Shown: positions 37,701 to 48,416, numbered from the stretch's first letter. The stretch is DNA of 64,000 nt from Sideroxydans sp. CL21 (GCF_902459525.1 NZ_LR699166.1:2554501-2618500), one strand, 5' to 3'. Made by a program: numbers and translations. Notes: generated by a model not told the origin, from the sequence alone.

Positions 37701-38613
37701 CGATGACGGTACAGATGCCGAAACGCTGCTTGGAAACGCCGAGGCTGCGCTGAAGATCGCAAAGAAGACCGGAGACCGCTATCAGTTCCACACGAAGAGA
37801 ATAGCCGAATCGGTTTCCGGAAAACTCTCTCTTGAGAATCAGTTGCGGCAAGCGATTGATAATGAGGAGTTCGTGCTTCACTATCAGCCCAAGGTAAACC
37901 TGACGAGCGGTAAAGTAGTTGCTGCCGAGGCGCTGATTCGCTGGAACAATCCGCGTACCGGTCTGGTATTGCCGGGCGAGTTTATCCCGCTGCTGGAAGA
38001 GACCGGTTTGATTTTTGAAGTCGGGCGCTGGGCTTTGCGTAAATCGATCGAAGATAACCTGCGTTGGCGCAATGCTGGCCTGGCTTCCATGCGAATCGCC
38101 GTGAACGTATCTCCGCTCCAGCTACGCAATCAGAATTTTGTTGCAGAGATCAAACGCAAAATTGGCGACGAATCCCGTGCGGCAGAAGGACTGGAACTGG
38201 AAATTACGGAAAGCGTGTTTATGGAAGACTTGGAGCGCAATATTTCTACCCTGCAAGCAATCCGTGATTTGGGCGTTACCATCGCGATTGACGATTTTGG
38301 TACGGGCTTTTCCTCACTCAGTTACCTATCGAAGCTCCCGGTAGATACACTAAAAATAGATCGCTCCTTTGTAGTTAACATGACCAAAGGTCCCCAAGGC
38401 TTGGCATTGGTTTCAACGATCATTAACCTGGGGCATTCGCTTGCGCTCAAGGTGGTCGCCGAGGGCGTTGATGCCGAAGAACAGTCGCACCTGCTTCGCT
38501 TACTGACATGCGATGAAATGCAAGGATTTTATTTCAGCAAACCTGTACCTGCAGAAATATTTGAAGCACGCTTCCTGAGCAACTCGGCCAACCAAACAAG
38601 TGACAACCAATAA
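34702..38613 (+). CDS. PAS/GAF sensor with degenerate GGDEF and intact EAL (c-di-GMP phosphodiesterase)
   Basis: 1303 residues, start ATG 34702 after CACGGAGGTG. Order: PAS (~25-125), PAS (~145-255), GAF (~280-430), PAS (~445-560), PAS (~570-690), GAF (~700-860), GGDEF (~870-1030), EAL (~1045-1295). The GGDEF motif reads GEDHF (948-952), so cyclase activity is unlikely. EAL is intact (EALIRW at 1076, EITESVF, DDFGTGFSS at ~1197, KIDRSF, AEGVD), so it should hydrolyse c-di-GMP. No membrane segments, so a cytoplasmic sensor. No partner gene nearby. Confidence 0.93.
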   Translation: MIDEHANEQTSLRKDEALWQQKRESLYRTLAEVEPDGIFVADANGRLIDVNSHLCEMLGYAGNELCGMQVSNLVDQSDTQIVESALNEAQATVGHNGNIQLHRKDGSRFNAELTSARMPGGDVLAVIRPLYLQEGSATYSNRLAAIVEASDDAIIGKDLNSLITSWNAGAERIFGYTASEMIGTSVLCLIPADRHGEEDQILAKIRRGEKVDHYETVRLTKDQRLIDVSVTISPIKDETGAVIGASKIARDITLLKARQREIVKMSRLYAALAQINQAIPSAKTRDDLFQNACRLLVGYGELKMAWIGWHDPQSQQMVPIAAHGDQFDYLCKIKVYASDSPEGRGPTGTSFRTGRPCICNKLLEDPVTLPWRAEIKRCGFRASASFPIRKNEQVIGTLNVYVGEPDFFQEDEVLVLDEAARDISFATDNFELQDARKQSEITALREKAFSDTLIESMPGIVYLFDERRQFLRWNGNWKTVTGYSDAEISTMHPLDFFAEEERSSVEQQIADVFETGTVSTEASLRNKDGVMIPHLLIGQRIVSDGMFCLLGIGIDISARKNNERKLQEQDALFMEMSAMAHIGGWSFDPRTGEGVWTEEVALIHEVEPRSATNASFGLSFYHGESRELIESALHEAIDKCAPYDLELEMVTASGTHKWVRTMATPIVENGQVIRIRGSFQDITERKTAENRIKRLNRVLAVLSQINSLIVRVQDRNDLFREACKIATEAGGFRMSMVAMVDSASGSIVPVAAEGKDVTLMADIKQILSSNELAAMTMVARAIREKKPIVSNDSQHDPAVLFARPYAEAGINSMVVLPLIVEDKAVGVLALYAAESEFFLAEEMQLLAELTSDISFAIDHINKQERLNYLAYYDALTGLANRSLFLERVRQFIHNRKPEQKLALFLVDLERFKRINDSLGRGIGDVFLVQIAKWMADYVKDSDLLARIGEDHFAAVMPDVRQDGDIGRLVEKTQAALQGHPFVFNDAEIRISAKIGIAMFPDDGTDAETLLGNAEAALKIAKKTGDRYQFHTKRIAESVSGKLSLENQLRQAIDNEEFVLHYQPKVNLTSGKVVAAEALIRWNNPRTGLVLPGEFIPLLEETGLIFEVGRWALRKSIEDNLRWRNAGLASMRIAVNVSPLQLRNQNFVAEIKRKIGDESRAAEGLELEITESVFMEDLERNISTLQAIRDLGVTIAIDDFGTGFSSLSYLSKLPVDTLKIDRSFVVNMTKGPQGLALVSTIINLGHSLALKVVAEGVDAEEQSHLLRLLTCDEMQGFYFSKPVPAEIFEARFLSNSANQTSDNQ

Positions 38614-39142
38614 GTCGGTTGGTTTGACTTTGCGTCCAATACGCCCCGTTTTACGATACGTGTTGAAGCCGCGGCGGTACAGCGGACATCACTGCAGCGT
38701 TCGCATACAGGCTTTTCAGCACACCTTCATAGTCCGCTTAGACCAAGAAGTGTGCCTTTATTGAAATCCTCTTGGTGTCGGCTATTGTTCGAATGTGTGA
38801 GTTCGTCGATGTCCACTTTGCCGCAATGAATTCGTTAAGGGCTATGACCGGAGTGGGTTAGGAAGGGACCTTTTATCACCACCAAAACACTGCCTGGCAA
38901 CGACCGCTTCTGTATGGACAACGGACATCCCCCCGACCTGCGCAAACAACCCTTTCAGCAAACGGGCGATGTCCCTTATGGCCGAAGAGTGAGCTTTCCC
39001 AACAGCCCAGAGCGACGGCAAATGGCACCCAGCGGTAATTCATGTTGCCATTCTGCCTGCCGCGAAGCAGCCACTCGTAAATGGATGTTGGCGAAACTGG
39101 GGCTGTTATCTTGACTAGATCTATGGATGAAATGAATGGCAA
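38614..39142. other. Gene-free stretch with dispersed repeat (forward copy)
   Basis: 529 nt. 38798-38950 contains the longest copy of the repeat shared, inverted, with 13800-13890 (second half) and 23010-23090 (first half). No gene seen. Confidence 0.65.
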
Positions 39143-39376
39143 TCAGAATCTCAGTAGTTCTGACGGCTCAATTCCCAGCGCATCTGCCAATCTACAAATA
39201 TTCACAATCGCAATGTTGCGCTGGCCTCGTTCCACGCCGCCCAAGTAACTTCGAGCAAGCCCACTCTCAAGAGCAAGATGTTCTTGAGACCATTCACGTG
39301 CCTTTCGCAGTTCGACCAGCCGAGAGCCAAACAACACCCGAGGGTCTTTTTTGCCGATTTTAATTTGCCTAGCCAT
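39143..39376 (-). CDS. XRE-family helix-turn-helix regulator
   Basis: 77 residues. Helix-turn-helix ~17-70 (LVELRKAREWSQEHLALESGLARSYLGGVERG, then IVNICRLADALGIEPSELLRF). Small stand-alone Cro/CI-like repressor, as in mobile elements or restriction-system controllers. No adjacent toxin is evident on the same strand. Confidence 0.88.
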   Translation of the reverse strand: MARQIKIGKKDPRVLFGSRLVELRKAREWSQEHLALESGLARSYLGGVERGQRNIAIVNICRLADALGIEPSELLRF

Positions 39377-39523
39377 AGAAACATGCTATGGCTTTGGTTA
39401 CTATGGGGCCACGCTCTATGAGTGACAATTTGGATCTTGTGCGGTAGAGTCATCGTCGTTCGAATCTCCAATTCTTGTCTTCGCTTCCAAATGTGAACTG
39501 AGTACAGACTGAGGATACAGGCA

Positions 39524-39886
39524 ATGGAACAGAGCGATCTCCTGCAGCTTAAGCGCGAAGTGTTAGATCAAAGCCCAGAAGCTGCGTTACCCTGCAATTT
39601 GTCAGACAATTGGTTAGGTATGCTTGCACGAGATATTGAGATGTTGCAGGAAGAGACCGACAGCGACCATAGCTACCTCAGTGCGCCGTTAGCCATCATT
39701 GTCCAACTTTTGTGCGGAAAGTCTGGGCAATCGGAAGGTTCATTCTTGCTAGAAGAGCTATTCGAATACTTACAGTATCTGCAAATTGAAATTGCGCTCG
39801 AGGTAGCTCGCCGGAGCGCCGATATAGACGTTGTGCCAGCGACAATGGAAACAATTTTTACGAACCGGGTCGCTTGGGGGCATTAG
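39524..39886 (+). CDS. Hypothetical protein (120 aa)
   Basis: Soluble, acidic, mostly helical (LLQLKREVLDQSPEAALP, LLEELFEYLQYLQIEIALEVARR). No family recognised. Divergent from the XRE gene and followed at 88 nt by another unknown gene. Confidence 0.55.
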   Translation: MEQSDLLQLKREVLDQSPEAALPCNLSDNWLGMLARDIEMLQEETDSDHSYLSAPLAIIVQLLCGKSGQSEGSFLLEELFEYLQYLQIEIALEVARRSADIDVVPATMETIFTNRVAWGH

Positions 39887-39973
39887 CAGTTGCTCCCTGA
39901 AGAAACCCGTCAGGTGCAACAATTATCCAGGTCAAGCTAATGATGGAGAACTCACAGGAGGTTAAGAGGAGCC

Positions 39974-40408
39974 ATGAGTAACGACAAGTCAATAAAACCA
40001 CAACTAGGTGCATTCATCGCCGATTTGGAGAAGCACCCCAATATCTGGGGAACCGCTTCAGTTGAGGCAGAACCACAGAAGTGGCTAGAGGCATGGCAAG
40101 TTTTTAAGGTTGTTAAAACCAATGGTTTTGAAGATCGCTTCGGCCTTCATTTCGTTGGACGGAATAGCATCGAGGTCAATGGTGCTGTTTCAAGCAAAAT
40201 CGAATCATTCGATCCTGTTACGATGCGAGGCATTACCAGCAGCGGCCGGATATACCAGCTAGTTGGCCCGCTAGGATTCTGCGACGATGCCCAATATGTA
40301 CTTGGCAACTGGTGTCGATTCAATCGAGTCGAGGTTGAAGACGCCACAGAAGAGTTTATTCAGCGGTTCAGCATTTCTTTGGAGAACATTAAGAAAGTGA
40401 CGGGATGA
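39974..40408 (+). CDS. Hypothetical protein (144 aa)
   Basis: Strong Shine-Dalgarno (AGGAGGTTAAGAGGAG) before ATG 39974. Predicted mixed alpha/beta with a central segment GRIYQLVGPLGFCDDAQYVLGNW. Family not recognised. Likely cotranscribed with the upstream unknown gene. Confidence 0.65.
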   Translation: MSNDKSIKPQLGAFIADLEKHPNIWGTASVEAEPQKWLEAWQVFKVVKTNGFEDRFGLHFVGRNSIEVNGAVSSKIESFDPVTMRGITSSGRIYQLVGPLGFCDDAQYVLGNWCRFNRVEVEDATEEFIQRFSISLENIKKVTG

Positions 40409-40491
40409 TAACTCTACTGCCGGAACCCGAAGAGCGGAGGGCGTCGATAAGCGTAGCTTGCAGACAGACCTCTAGAATAAAAGGGCGTGCG

Positions 40492-41103
40492 TCATGGTGA
40501 CAGCCTCACGAGACGCCAAGGAAATGGGTCGCGTAACTGCTCGACAATGGTTTGCTCGAACAGTACGGAATATGACTCGACTTCCAAATCTTGCTGGGAG
40601 TCCCAGATTCTGAGAATGAAGGCTTCCCATTCTTCATTCGGCACAACGATTGCGGCATTGGCCGGCGAGAAGTTCAAGCGGTCTGTGCGGATTCTCCACT
40701 CCCGTTCCCATGTGAAATCGATTGGAGGCGCTGTCACTGGTTCGTAACGGACATGACGCCAACGCATTTCTTCCGGCAATGCGTTGAAGTCAATGTCGGG
40801 TTGGTAGATCACTGGACGGCCCCCCTTGGCATAGAGCCAAGATTTATCAAACATCAGCCCAAAAGGCGAGTAGCGAGAAAAAGACTCCGTATTTACAAAT
40901 CCGCCTGCAACTGCAGGAAGCGGTGCCTCTGTAAAGCAAACGCACCTATAACCACCGCGGATCATTCCGGCGCCACCGAGCAGCCGACCTTCACCAACAA
41001 TTGTCAGGAGATTGATCAACGCATCGTCATAGCTCGCGCCACGAGTGAAGTGAATGACTTTGTCGCTTATGTCTGGTCGGGGAACCATGCTCAGGACGCG
41101 CAA
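40492..41103 (-). CDS. Unknown protein of a defence-type family (conserved CVCFTEAP, WEREWRI)
   Basis: 203 residues (a start at MVPRPDISDK, six codons in, is possible). Conserved-looking features: VIHFTRG, YRCVCFTEAPL, YSPFGLMFDK, GGRPVIYQP, DFTWEREWRI. These recur in uncharacterised proteins often seen near restriction and abortive-infection genes; the layout recalls the DUF2971 group, but I cannot name it with confidence. Same strand as the Abi_C-like gene, 112 nt downstream of it. Confidence 0.65.
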   Translation of the reverse strand: MRVLSMVPRPDISDKVIHFTRGASYDDALINLLTIVGEGRLLGGAGMIRGGYRCVCFTEAPLPAVAGGFVNTESFSRYSPFGLMFDKSWLYAKGGRPVIYQPDIDFNALPEEMRWRHVRYEPVTAPPIDFTWEREWRIRTDRLNFSPANAAIVVPNEEWEAFILRIWDSQQDLEVESYSVLFEQTIVEQLRDPFPWRLVRLSP

Positions 41104-41124
41104 CGAATCTGTGGTAAAAGTCTA

Positions 41125-41160
41125 TTCATAGGCGCATCGTGCCGTGAACCAATTGAAAGG
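41125..41160. repeat. Direct repeat flanking the Abi_C-like gene, copy 1
   Basis: TTCATAGGCGCATCGTGCCG then TGAACCAATTGAAAGG; matches 42083-42118 with a 14-bp identical core CATCGTGCCGTGAA. Confidence 0.7.
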
Positions 41161-41215
41161 CGCGAGCTGCTCCGCAGTGAAGCGTCCATCTCGACCATAA
41201 CGGTAGGTATCAGCC

Positions 41216-42040
41216 TCACGGCGTAAGCGCTTCCAGCATAAGGGATGCAATGCTGCCCATTGACTCGATAGCAAACCGTGCTTGCGAAGGCGTGACAGTG
41301 CTAACCCATGGGCGTCCATGCCCCGTACCCTGCTTATTTCGCAGGGCGTTCAATGAGCAACCAAGTTCATAAGCTGCGCGTTCTATGCGCTTTTCGACAG
41401 GCTCACCGGGAACCATCGGAATACTCGGGGTTGCAAAGCCAAGTGCAGTGAACGCTTGACCCAAAAGAGTTGGAAAATTTGACGTGCTTGGAGGTGTGCC
41501 CCACTTTTGCACTAACACATGGGACGCTGTTGCCTCCAGAAGATCTTTAGCGGTACCGGCGAGAAGGGGGCTGTCGAGAGAGCCACGCCGAGCCCGATCT
41601 GCGTATGCGAGCAATGCTGAAGTTAATGCCTTGCCTGTAAAGGATTCGAGTAGGCGCGGCTGTAAAGTGCCTTCCGCAGTGAGTTCCCAGCCTTGTGCGA
41701 AAAAAGCCGCAGTCAGATTCACAATGGCCTCTTCGCCGCAGTAATTACTCGATTTGGGGCGAAACCCGCCGTAGCCTTGAACTGTTGAAACAAGACCAGC
41801 AACCAACGCCTCTCCAGCAGGGATGTTATTGGAAAGCGCCCAGCTTAGAGTGCCACGAACCCGCTTGGACTTGCCAACAGGCTTACCTTGTCTTCCAGGA
41901 TCCGCAGATGTGAGCTTTGCCTGATCAATTCGAAACTCGATATCGGAATGACTTGGTTCACGCTTTTCTGTTTGTGCGTCATCAACGAGGCGTGCCATCG
42001 CGACAATGATGGCTTCCGTTAGCGGCGGATGGTCTGCCAT
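41216..42040 (-). CDS. Abortive-infection C-terminal domain (Abi_C-like) protein
   Basis: 274 residues, soluble. The C-terminus carries the Abi_C hallmark LRNKQGTGHGR (around residues 236-246) followed by a helical segment (ARFAIESMGSIASLMLEAL). The N-terminal ~180 residues are helical and not recognised. Abi_C proteins are associated with phage abortive infection. Possibly one operon with the 203-residue protein downstream. A pair of direct repeats brackets the gene. Confidence 0.7.
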   Translation of the reverse strand: MADHPPLTEAIIVAMARLVDDAQTEKREPSHSDIEFRIDQAKLTSADPGRQGKPVGKSKRVRGTLSWALSNNIPAGEALVAGLVSTVQGYGGFRPKSSNYCGEEAIVNLTAAFFAQGWELTAEGTLQPRLLESFTGKALTSALLAYADRARRGSLDSPLLAGTAKDLLEATASHVLVQKWGTPPSTSNFPTLLGQAFTALGFATPSIPMVPGEPVEKRIERAAYELGCSLNALRNKQGTGHGRPWVSTVTPSQARFAIESMGSIASLMLEALTP

Positions 42041-42082
42041 TGCGCAACTCCTTACTCTAACGACGCTATGAAAGAAAGTGTT

Positions 42083-42118
42083 CTCATCGGCACATCGTGC
42101 CGTGAATCAAATGGAATA
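42083..42118. repeat. Direct repeat flanking the Abi_C-like gene, copy 2
   Basis: CTCATCGGCACATCGTGCCG then TGAATCAAATGGAATA; see copy at 41125. Confidence 0.7.
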
Positions 42119-42427
42119 TCAAGCCGAGGTCCGCTATTAGTCGGATATGGGTCGCTTGCGGTATTTGGCGAACGTCGGCTTTAAAGAAATTGGATTTGTA
42201 ACGATAAATTTTGTACTTTGGGTGTAATATTCGCGACCCGCTAAAATGTAAGAAAATAGCTGAATTGGGGTATATTTCGCACAATTAATTTACATTATTT
42301 ATATAGTTGTAACATATATCGTCAATAACAAAATAGTATATTTACTTATATACATGCAGTTACGGCAGCAACGCGCCGCGCGGCGATATATATTTTCGCC
42401 ATACGGTTTTTTTATTTTTGGAACACC
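42119..42427. other. AT-rich intergenic stretch upstream of obgE
   Basis: Markedly AT-rich compared with neighbours (42180-42360), with no gene. Probably horizontally acquired or a promoter region. Confidence 0.5.
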
Positions 42428-44707
<2,280 letters not shown>

Positions 44708-44713
<6 letters not shown>

Positions 44714-44932
44714 CGCCAAAAAATGGGAAATGGCCACTGCATCGAACGGCCACCCCAGCTCAGTACCCGTATCCGCGCGTTTCAACACAGGAATGCGTAT
44801 ACCGTACTTCTCCATCAGTTCGTCGTCGTCCGCAATATCGATGTAATCAGCCTCAATACCGATCTCACGCAAGACAGCTTCTGCCTGCTCGCACAGGTGA
44901 CAGAATGCGGTGCCGTAAAGTTTTATTTCCAT
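44708..44932 (-). CDS. Glutaredoxin-like protein (DUF836/GrxA-like)
   Basis: 74 residues with a thioredoxin fold: [11 protein letters not shown] has the C-x-x-C redox pair at residues ~11-14, cis-Pro in IRIPVL. Small thiol-disulfide protein; partner unknown. Convergent with proB. Confidence 0.85.
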
Positions 44933-44967
44933 GGTTCATTTTAATTCAGATTGCCCACTGCAACCCG

Positions 44968-46128
44968 TCACTCAAACCTGCGCACCAGCGCCGCCAGCTT
45001 CGCCAGGCCGGACTCGGCCTGAACCTCGCTGGCATGACTGAAGTTGAGACGCAACTGGCCGCAACTCTCCATCGCCCGCGGCATAAACGGCTCGCCCGGC
45101 ATGAAGGCAACGCCCTCCTCGATCGCCCTGGGCAAGAGCAACCGGGTATCGATGCAGCGATTGAGCGTCAGCCAGAAGAACAGACCACCGGGCGGCACTT
45201 GCCAGCTGGCTAGGTCTCCGAAATGGCGGCGCAGTGCGGCCTCAAAGGCATCACGGCGCTCGCGATAGCGTCGTGCCAGTTCTTGCAAACGCTGTTCACA
45301 GGCCGGATCGTTAAGCTGTTGCAGCACCAGCCATTGGCTGACACGGTTGCTGTGCAGATCGGCGGCCTGCTTGAGCCGCGTGAGGAACGGCAGCAACTGC
45401 GGCGAAGCGGCGAGATAGCCGAGGCGCAAACCCGGCGCCAGACTCTTGGAAAACGACCCCTGATATATCCACGGCGCACGTTCGAGACGCGCGCAAACCG
45501 GCGTGCGTTCGCAGGGGTCGTACACCAGATCACGGTATGGATCATCCTCGAATAACGGAACCAGTGCCGCATCGCAAGCCGCAGCCAGTCCATCACGCTG
45601 ACTCGCATCAAGGCACCGCCCGCTGGGATTCTGAAAAGTGGGGATGGCATAGGCGAATGCAGGCTTTTCCCGAAAACACGTCTGCGCATCCAGCGCATCC
45701 GCATCGAACGCCAGGAAACGCGCCCCGAAGAACCGGAACACCTGCAATGCCGCCAGGTAGGTCGGCGACTCGACCGCGACCGCCGTGCCGGGATCGATGA
45801 ACAACTTTGCGACCAGGTCGATTCCCTGCTGCGAACCCGACAGGATCAGCACCTGCTCGGCACTGCAACGCAAACCCCGCGCATTCAGATCATCCGCGAC
45901 CCGCTGGCGCAACTCCCATTCGCCTTCGCTGGGGCCGTATTGCAGCATAGCCTGCGGCATCGCATCCAGATCGAATCGGGGGAAGCTCTCCATGGCAGGC
46001 AATCCGCCTGCGAACGAGATCATGCCGGGGCGATCCACCACCGACAGAATCTCGCGTATCGGCGAGGCATGCAGATCCCGCGTGCGGGATGAAAAGCGGG
46101 GTTCCCCCTGAAAAAGCGAAGCGTTCAT
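44968..46128 (-). CDS. PLP-dependent aminotransferase, class I/II (2-aminoadipate/alanine aminotransferase-like)
   Basis: 386 residues. ISFAGGLPAMESFP start, NPSGRCLD, DDPYRDLVYD and the PLP Lys in GSFSKSLAPGLRLGYL. A free-standing aminotransferase related to the catalytic half of MocR proteins. Divergent from the MarR gene at 46201, with two operator-like boxes between, so probably repressed by it. Confidence 0.9.
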   Translation of the reverse strand: MNASLFQGEPRFSSRTRDLHASPIREILSVVDRPGMISFAGGLPAMESFPRFDLDAMPQAMLQYGPSEGEWELRQRVADDLNARGLRCSAEQVLILSGSQQGIDLVAKLFIDPGTAVAVESPTYLAALQVFRFFGARFLAFDADALDAQTCFREKPAFAYAIPTFQNPSGRCLDASQRDGLAAACDAALVPLFEDDPYRDLVYDPCERTPVCARLERAPWIYQGSFSKSLAPGLRLGYLAASPQLLPFLTRLKQAADLHSNRVSQWLVLQQLNDPACEQRLQELARRYRERRDAFEAALRRHFGDLASWQVPPGGLFFWLTLNRCIDTRLLLPRAIEEGVAFMPGEPFMPRAMESCGQLRLNFSHASEVQAESGLAKLAALVRRFE

Positions 46129-46146
46129 AACGAGCCATCCATTAAT

Positions 46147-46161
46147 GTCAATAAGCTTGAC
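46147..46161. promoter_or_regulatory. MarR-type operator, copy A
   Basis: GTCAATAAGCTTGAC, an inverted repeat with GTCAA/TTGAC arms, 19 bp before the aminotransferase start. Pairs with copy B at 46195. Confidence 0.65.
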
Positions 46162-46194
46162 CTATAGACAGTCTAGCGGCCACTCGCCTATCAT

Positions 46195-46209
46195 GTCAAT
46201 ATGGTTGAC
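46195..46209. promoter_or_regulatory. MarR-type operator, copy B
   Basis: GTCAATATGGTTGAC, same arms as copy A and 48 bp away. It overlaps the MarR ATG at 46201, so binding would block its own gene. Confidence 0.65.
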
Positions 46210-46665
46210 CAATTACCTAGCACCGACCCCCTCTCCGCCATGCCGCGCGAGGACGCACTACGCCTTGCGATCGAGCAGTTCTATTTCGCTTACCGCGCGT
46301 TCACCAACCCGCCCGACCGCATACTCGACCAGCGCGGCCTGGGGCGCGTGCATCACCGCATCCTCTACTTCGTCGGACGCAACCCGCAGATATCGGTCAA
46401 CACGCTGCTCGCGCTACTCGACGTCAGCAAACAGGCACTCAACGCGCCCCTGCGCCAGCTGATCGAGATGAATTTGATCGCGATGGATACCGCCGAGCAT
46501 GACCGCCGGGTGCGCCAGCTGTCGCTCACCGCGAACGGGAGCAAGCTGGAAGCCCAGCTCACCGGCACCCAGATGAAACTACTGCAAGCCGCATTCGAAA
46601 AGGCCGGAAGCAATGCCGAGGCAGGCTGGCACCGGGTGATGCGCTGCCTCGCCGAAGAAAGTTAG
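46201..46665 (+). CDS. MarR-family transcriptional regulator
   Basis: 154 residues. Winged helix ~55-115 (ISVNTLLALLDVSKQALNAPLRQLIEMNLIAM, EHDRRVRQLSLT). Divergent from the aminotransferase. No ribosome binding site is obvious; the operator overlaps the start. Confidence 0.9.
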   Translation: MVDQLPSTDPLSAMPREDALRLAIEQFYFAYRAFTNPPDRILDQRGLGRVHHRILYFVGRNPQISVNTLLALLDVSKQALNAPLRQLIEMNLIAMDTAEHDRRVRQLSLTANGSKLEAQLTGTQMKLLQAAFEKAGSNAEAGWHRVMRCLAEES

Positions 46666-47122
46666 CGTTACACACTGGCTTTGTGCCACTCATTGCATGG
46701 CTGTGTTTTTCTGGATGTTCGATTTTCGGCCGGAAAAGCCCTTCGCGTACGGCAGCTTTAGCGACGGCAATTTCGCAACTTGAGCTACCGCAGCTAGTAG
46801 AAGACATTCGCCCCCACCCGTACTATTATGCATATGCGGACAGACAAAACGGTGGAGCTCTAATGAATCATTCGGTTATAAAAAGAATGTGCGCCTCACT
46901 ATTTTTATAACACGGACCGGTGGGTCCGTCCCATGATTGTTAGGCCGCACACGACCCCAATACCTCCCACTCGCAAGGAAAACATCGGTCGGCGCATTCC
47001 CTAAAAATCGGGACTGCTCATCCAGTGAACGCCAAAGATGACATCGCACTACGCCTCCGATGAAGCCATTGCGGCCGTGCACAATGGTCGCCTAAGCGGT
47101 GCTCATTACATATATTCACGCG
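46666..47122. other. Gene-free stretch with a dispersed repeat copy
   Basis: About 46726-46792 resembles 34147-34212. No gene is supported on either strand. Confidence 0.55.
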
Positions 47123-48010
47123 ATGAGGCCGACGATCAATTTTGCCGTTCTTCATGAGGCAAATTGCATTATTGAAGCACTACTGCAAATGCATTCGATT
47201 CGTGGGGTCCTCACCTTTGCTGTAGTGGCATCCAGGAGTCCATTTCAGGTTACACGAGTCAAGGAAGACGAATTCATTGTGCTAGTTGATCAGCGCGCAT
47301 TCTATTATCTGCTGACGCTTTGTCTCAGGCTGCAATCACTTCCAGAACTCGCAAAGCCACTAGCTGAAACCGAGATCGTCGAGACTCGGGACTATGCAGG
47401 AAAATATCTACTAGATATTACGAAGGATATAGTCTTTCATACGGCAGACATTTCTCATCTCAACATCGCAACACAAGGCAGAGCCGTCTTTCAGGCCGCC
47501 CTTGCGTACATCATTGCTCATGAAGTGGCACACGTTTCACACGGCCACCTTGAGTTTAAGTTGTCTCCACACTTTCCTGAGTTCTCACGAGATGACGGCG
47601 ATAAGAACCTTACCCTGCGCACACTCGAGATGGATGCAGATAGCACCGCTACGACTTCAGTTTTTGCTATGTTTGAGAGAGCATTTGATCACATCATCAA
47701 TAATGAAACTGAACAACCCTTTATCAATTCGAACAACGTCAGATTCAAAGCGCGTCTGCAATATATTGCGGGAATGTTTATCGCATTAATATACTTGGAT
47801 ACATTGACCCTTAATTTCAACCCATCTAAATATCCAACGAGCTATGCAAGATTCCTAACAACAAATGGAATCATGCAAATATTGATGCAGAGGCACGCGC
47901 CAACGGAAGTCCACTTGCCCGAGACCGTCCGGCAGATGATTGTCGCCTGCTTTATTTCGCTGAGTGGGGCACTTGAAAATCTGGGGACCCCATCGCCTCA
48001 AATGTCTTGA
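47123..48010 (+). CDS. HExxH metallopeptidase-like protein, frameshifted at its C-terminus
   Basis: 295 residues from ATG 47123 (MRPTINF); a GTG at 47099 is also possible. Zinc-protease motif HEVAHVSHGH at ~133-142 and a downstream Glu in LEMDADS, as in M48- or Lit-like (U49) peptidases. The frame ends at 48010, but a second frame (48000-48180) continues with protein-like sequence (LIYNDPSGEPRFAYHEIG, ELDPLYSRWSKLRPYLEKF). Adding one base to GGGG near 47983-47986 joins them into a protein ~58 residues longer. Lit-like peptidases act in phage exclusion; the role here is inferred. Confidence 0.7.
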   Translation: MRPTINFAVLHEANCIIEALLQMHSIRGVLTFAVVASRSPFQVTRVKEDEFIVLVDQRAFYYLLTLCLRLQSLPELAKPLAETEIVETRDYAGKYLLDITKDIVFHTADISHLNIATQGRAVFQAALAYIIAHEVAHVSHGHLEFKLSPHFPEFSRDDGDKNLTLRTLEMDADSTATTSVFAMFERAFDHIINNETEQPFINSNNVRFKARLQYIAGMFIALIYLDTLTLNFNPSKYPTSYARFLTTNGIMQILMQRHAPTEVHLPETVRQMIVACFISLSGALENLGTPSPQMS

Positions 48011-48180
48011 TCTACAACGACCCATCGGGTGAGCCTCGCTTTGCCTACCACGAAATAGGTGTGATGATGGGGCGGAGCGAACTTGATCCCTTGTATTCTC
48101 GCTGGAGCAAATTACGACCGTATCTGGAAAAGTTCCAACGTGGAGGGATACTGGCTCCAGCCACGGCCACCCCTTATTAG
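48011..48180 (+). pseudogene. Out-of-frame C-terminal part of the metallopeptidase gene
   Basis: About 58 codons in a different frame from the upstream gene, ending at TAG 48178-48180, with normal codon use and no start of its own. Best read as the displaced tail of the upstream gene. Confidence 0.6.
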
Positions 48181-48416
48181 CGCTACACGAGTCAGGGAAC
48201 AAGAAGTTCATTGGGGAAGAAAATAGCCACTATCAGAGCTAAGTGCTTGGCTAATATGTTCGGCCTAACCCATCACTCAAGCGGACGCCCACCTGCATGC
48301 CATTCCAAAGCAATATGGGATCGGTTTCGAAATAAATTCGCAAACCTTGTCGGCCATTGGGGGCGTCATCACAAATTGCCTGCGGTATGGCTTGCATCAG
48401 CGCTTGCATGGAGGCG

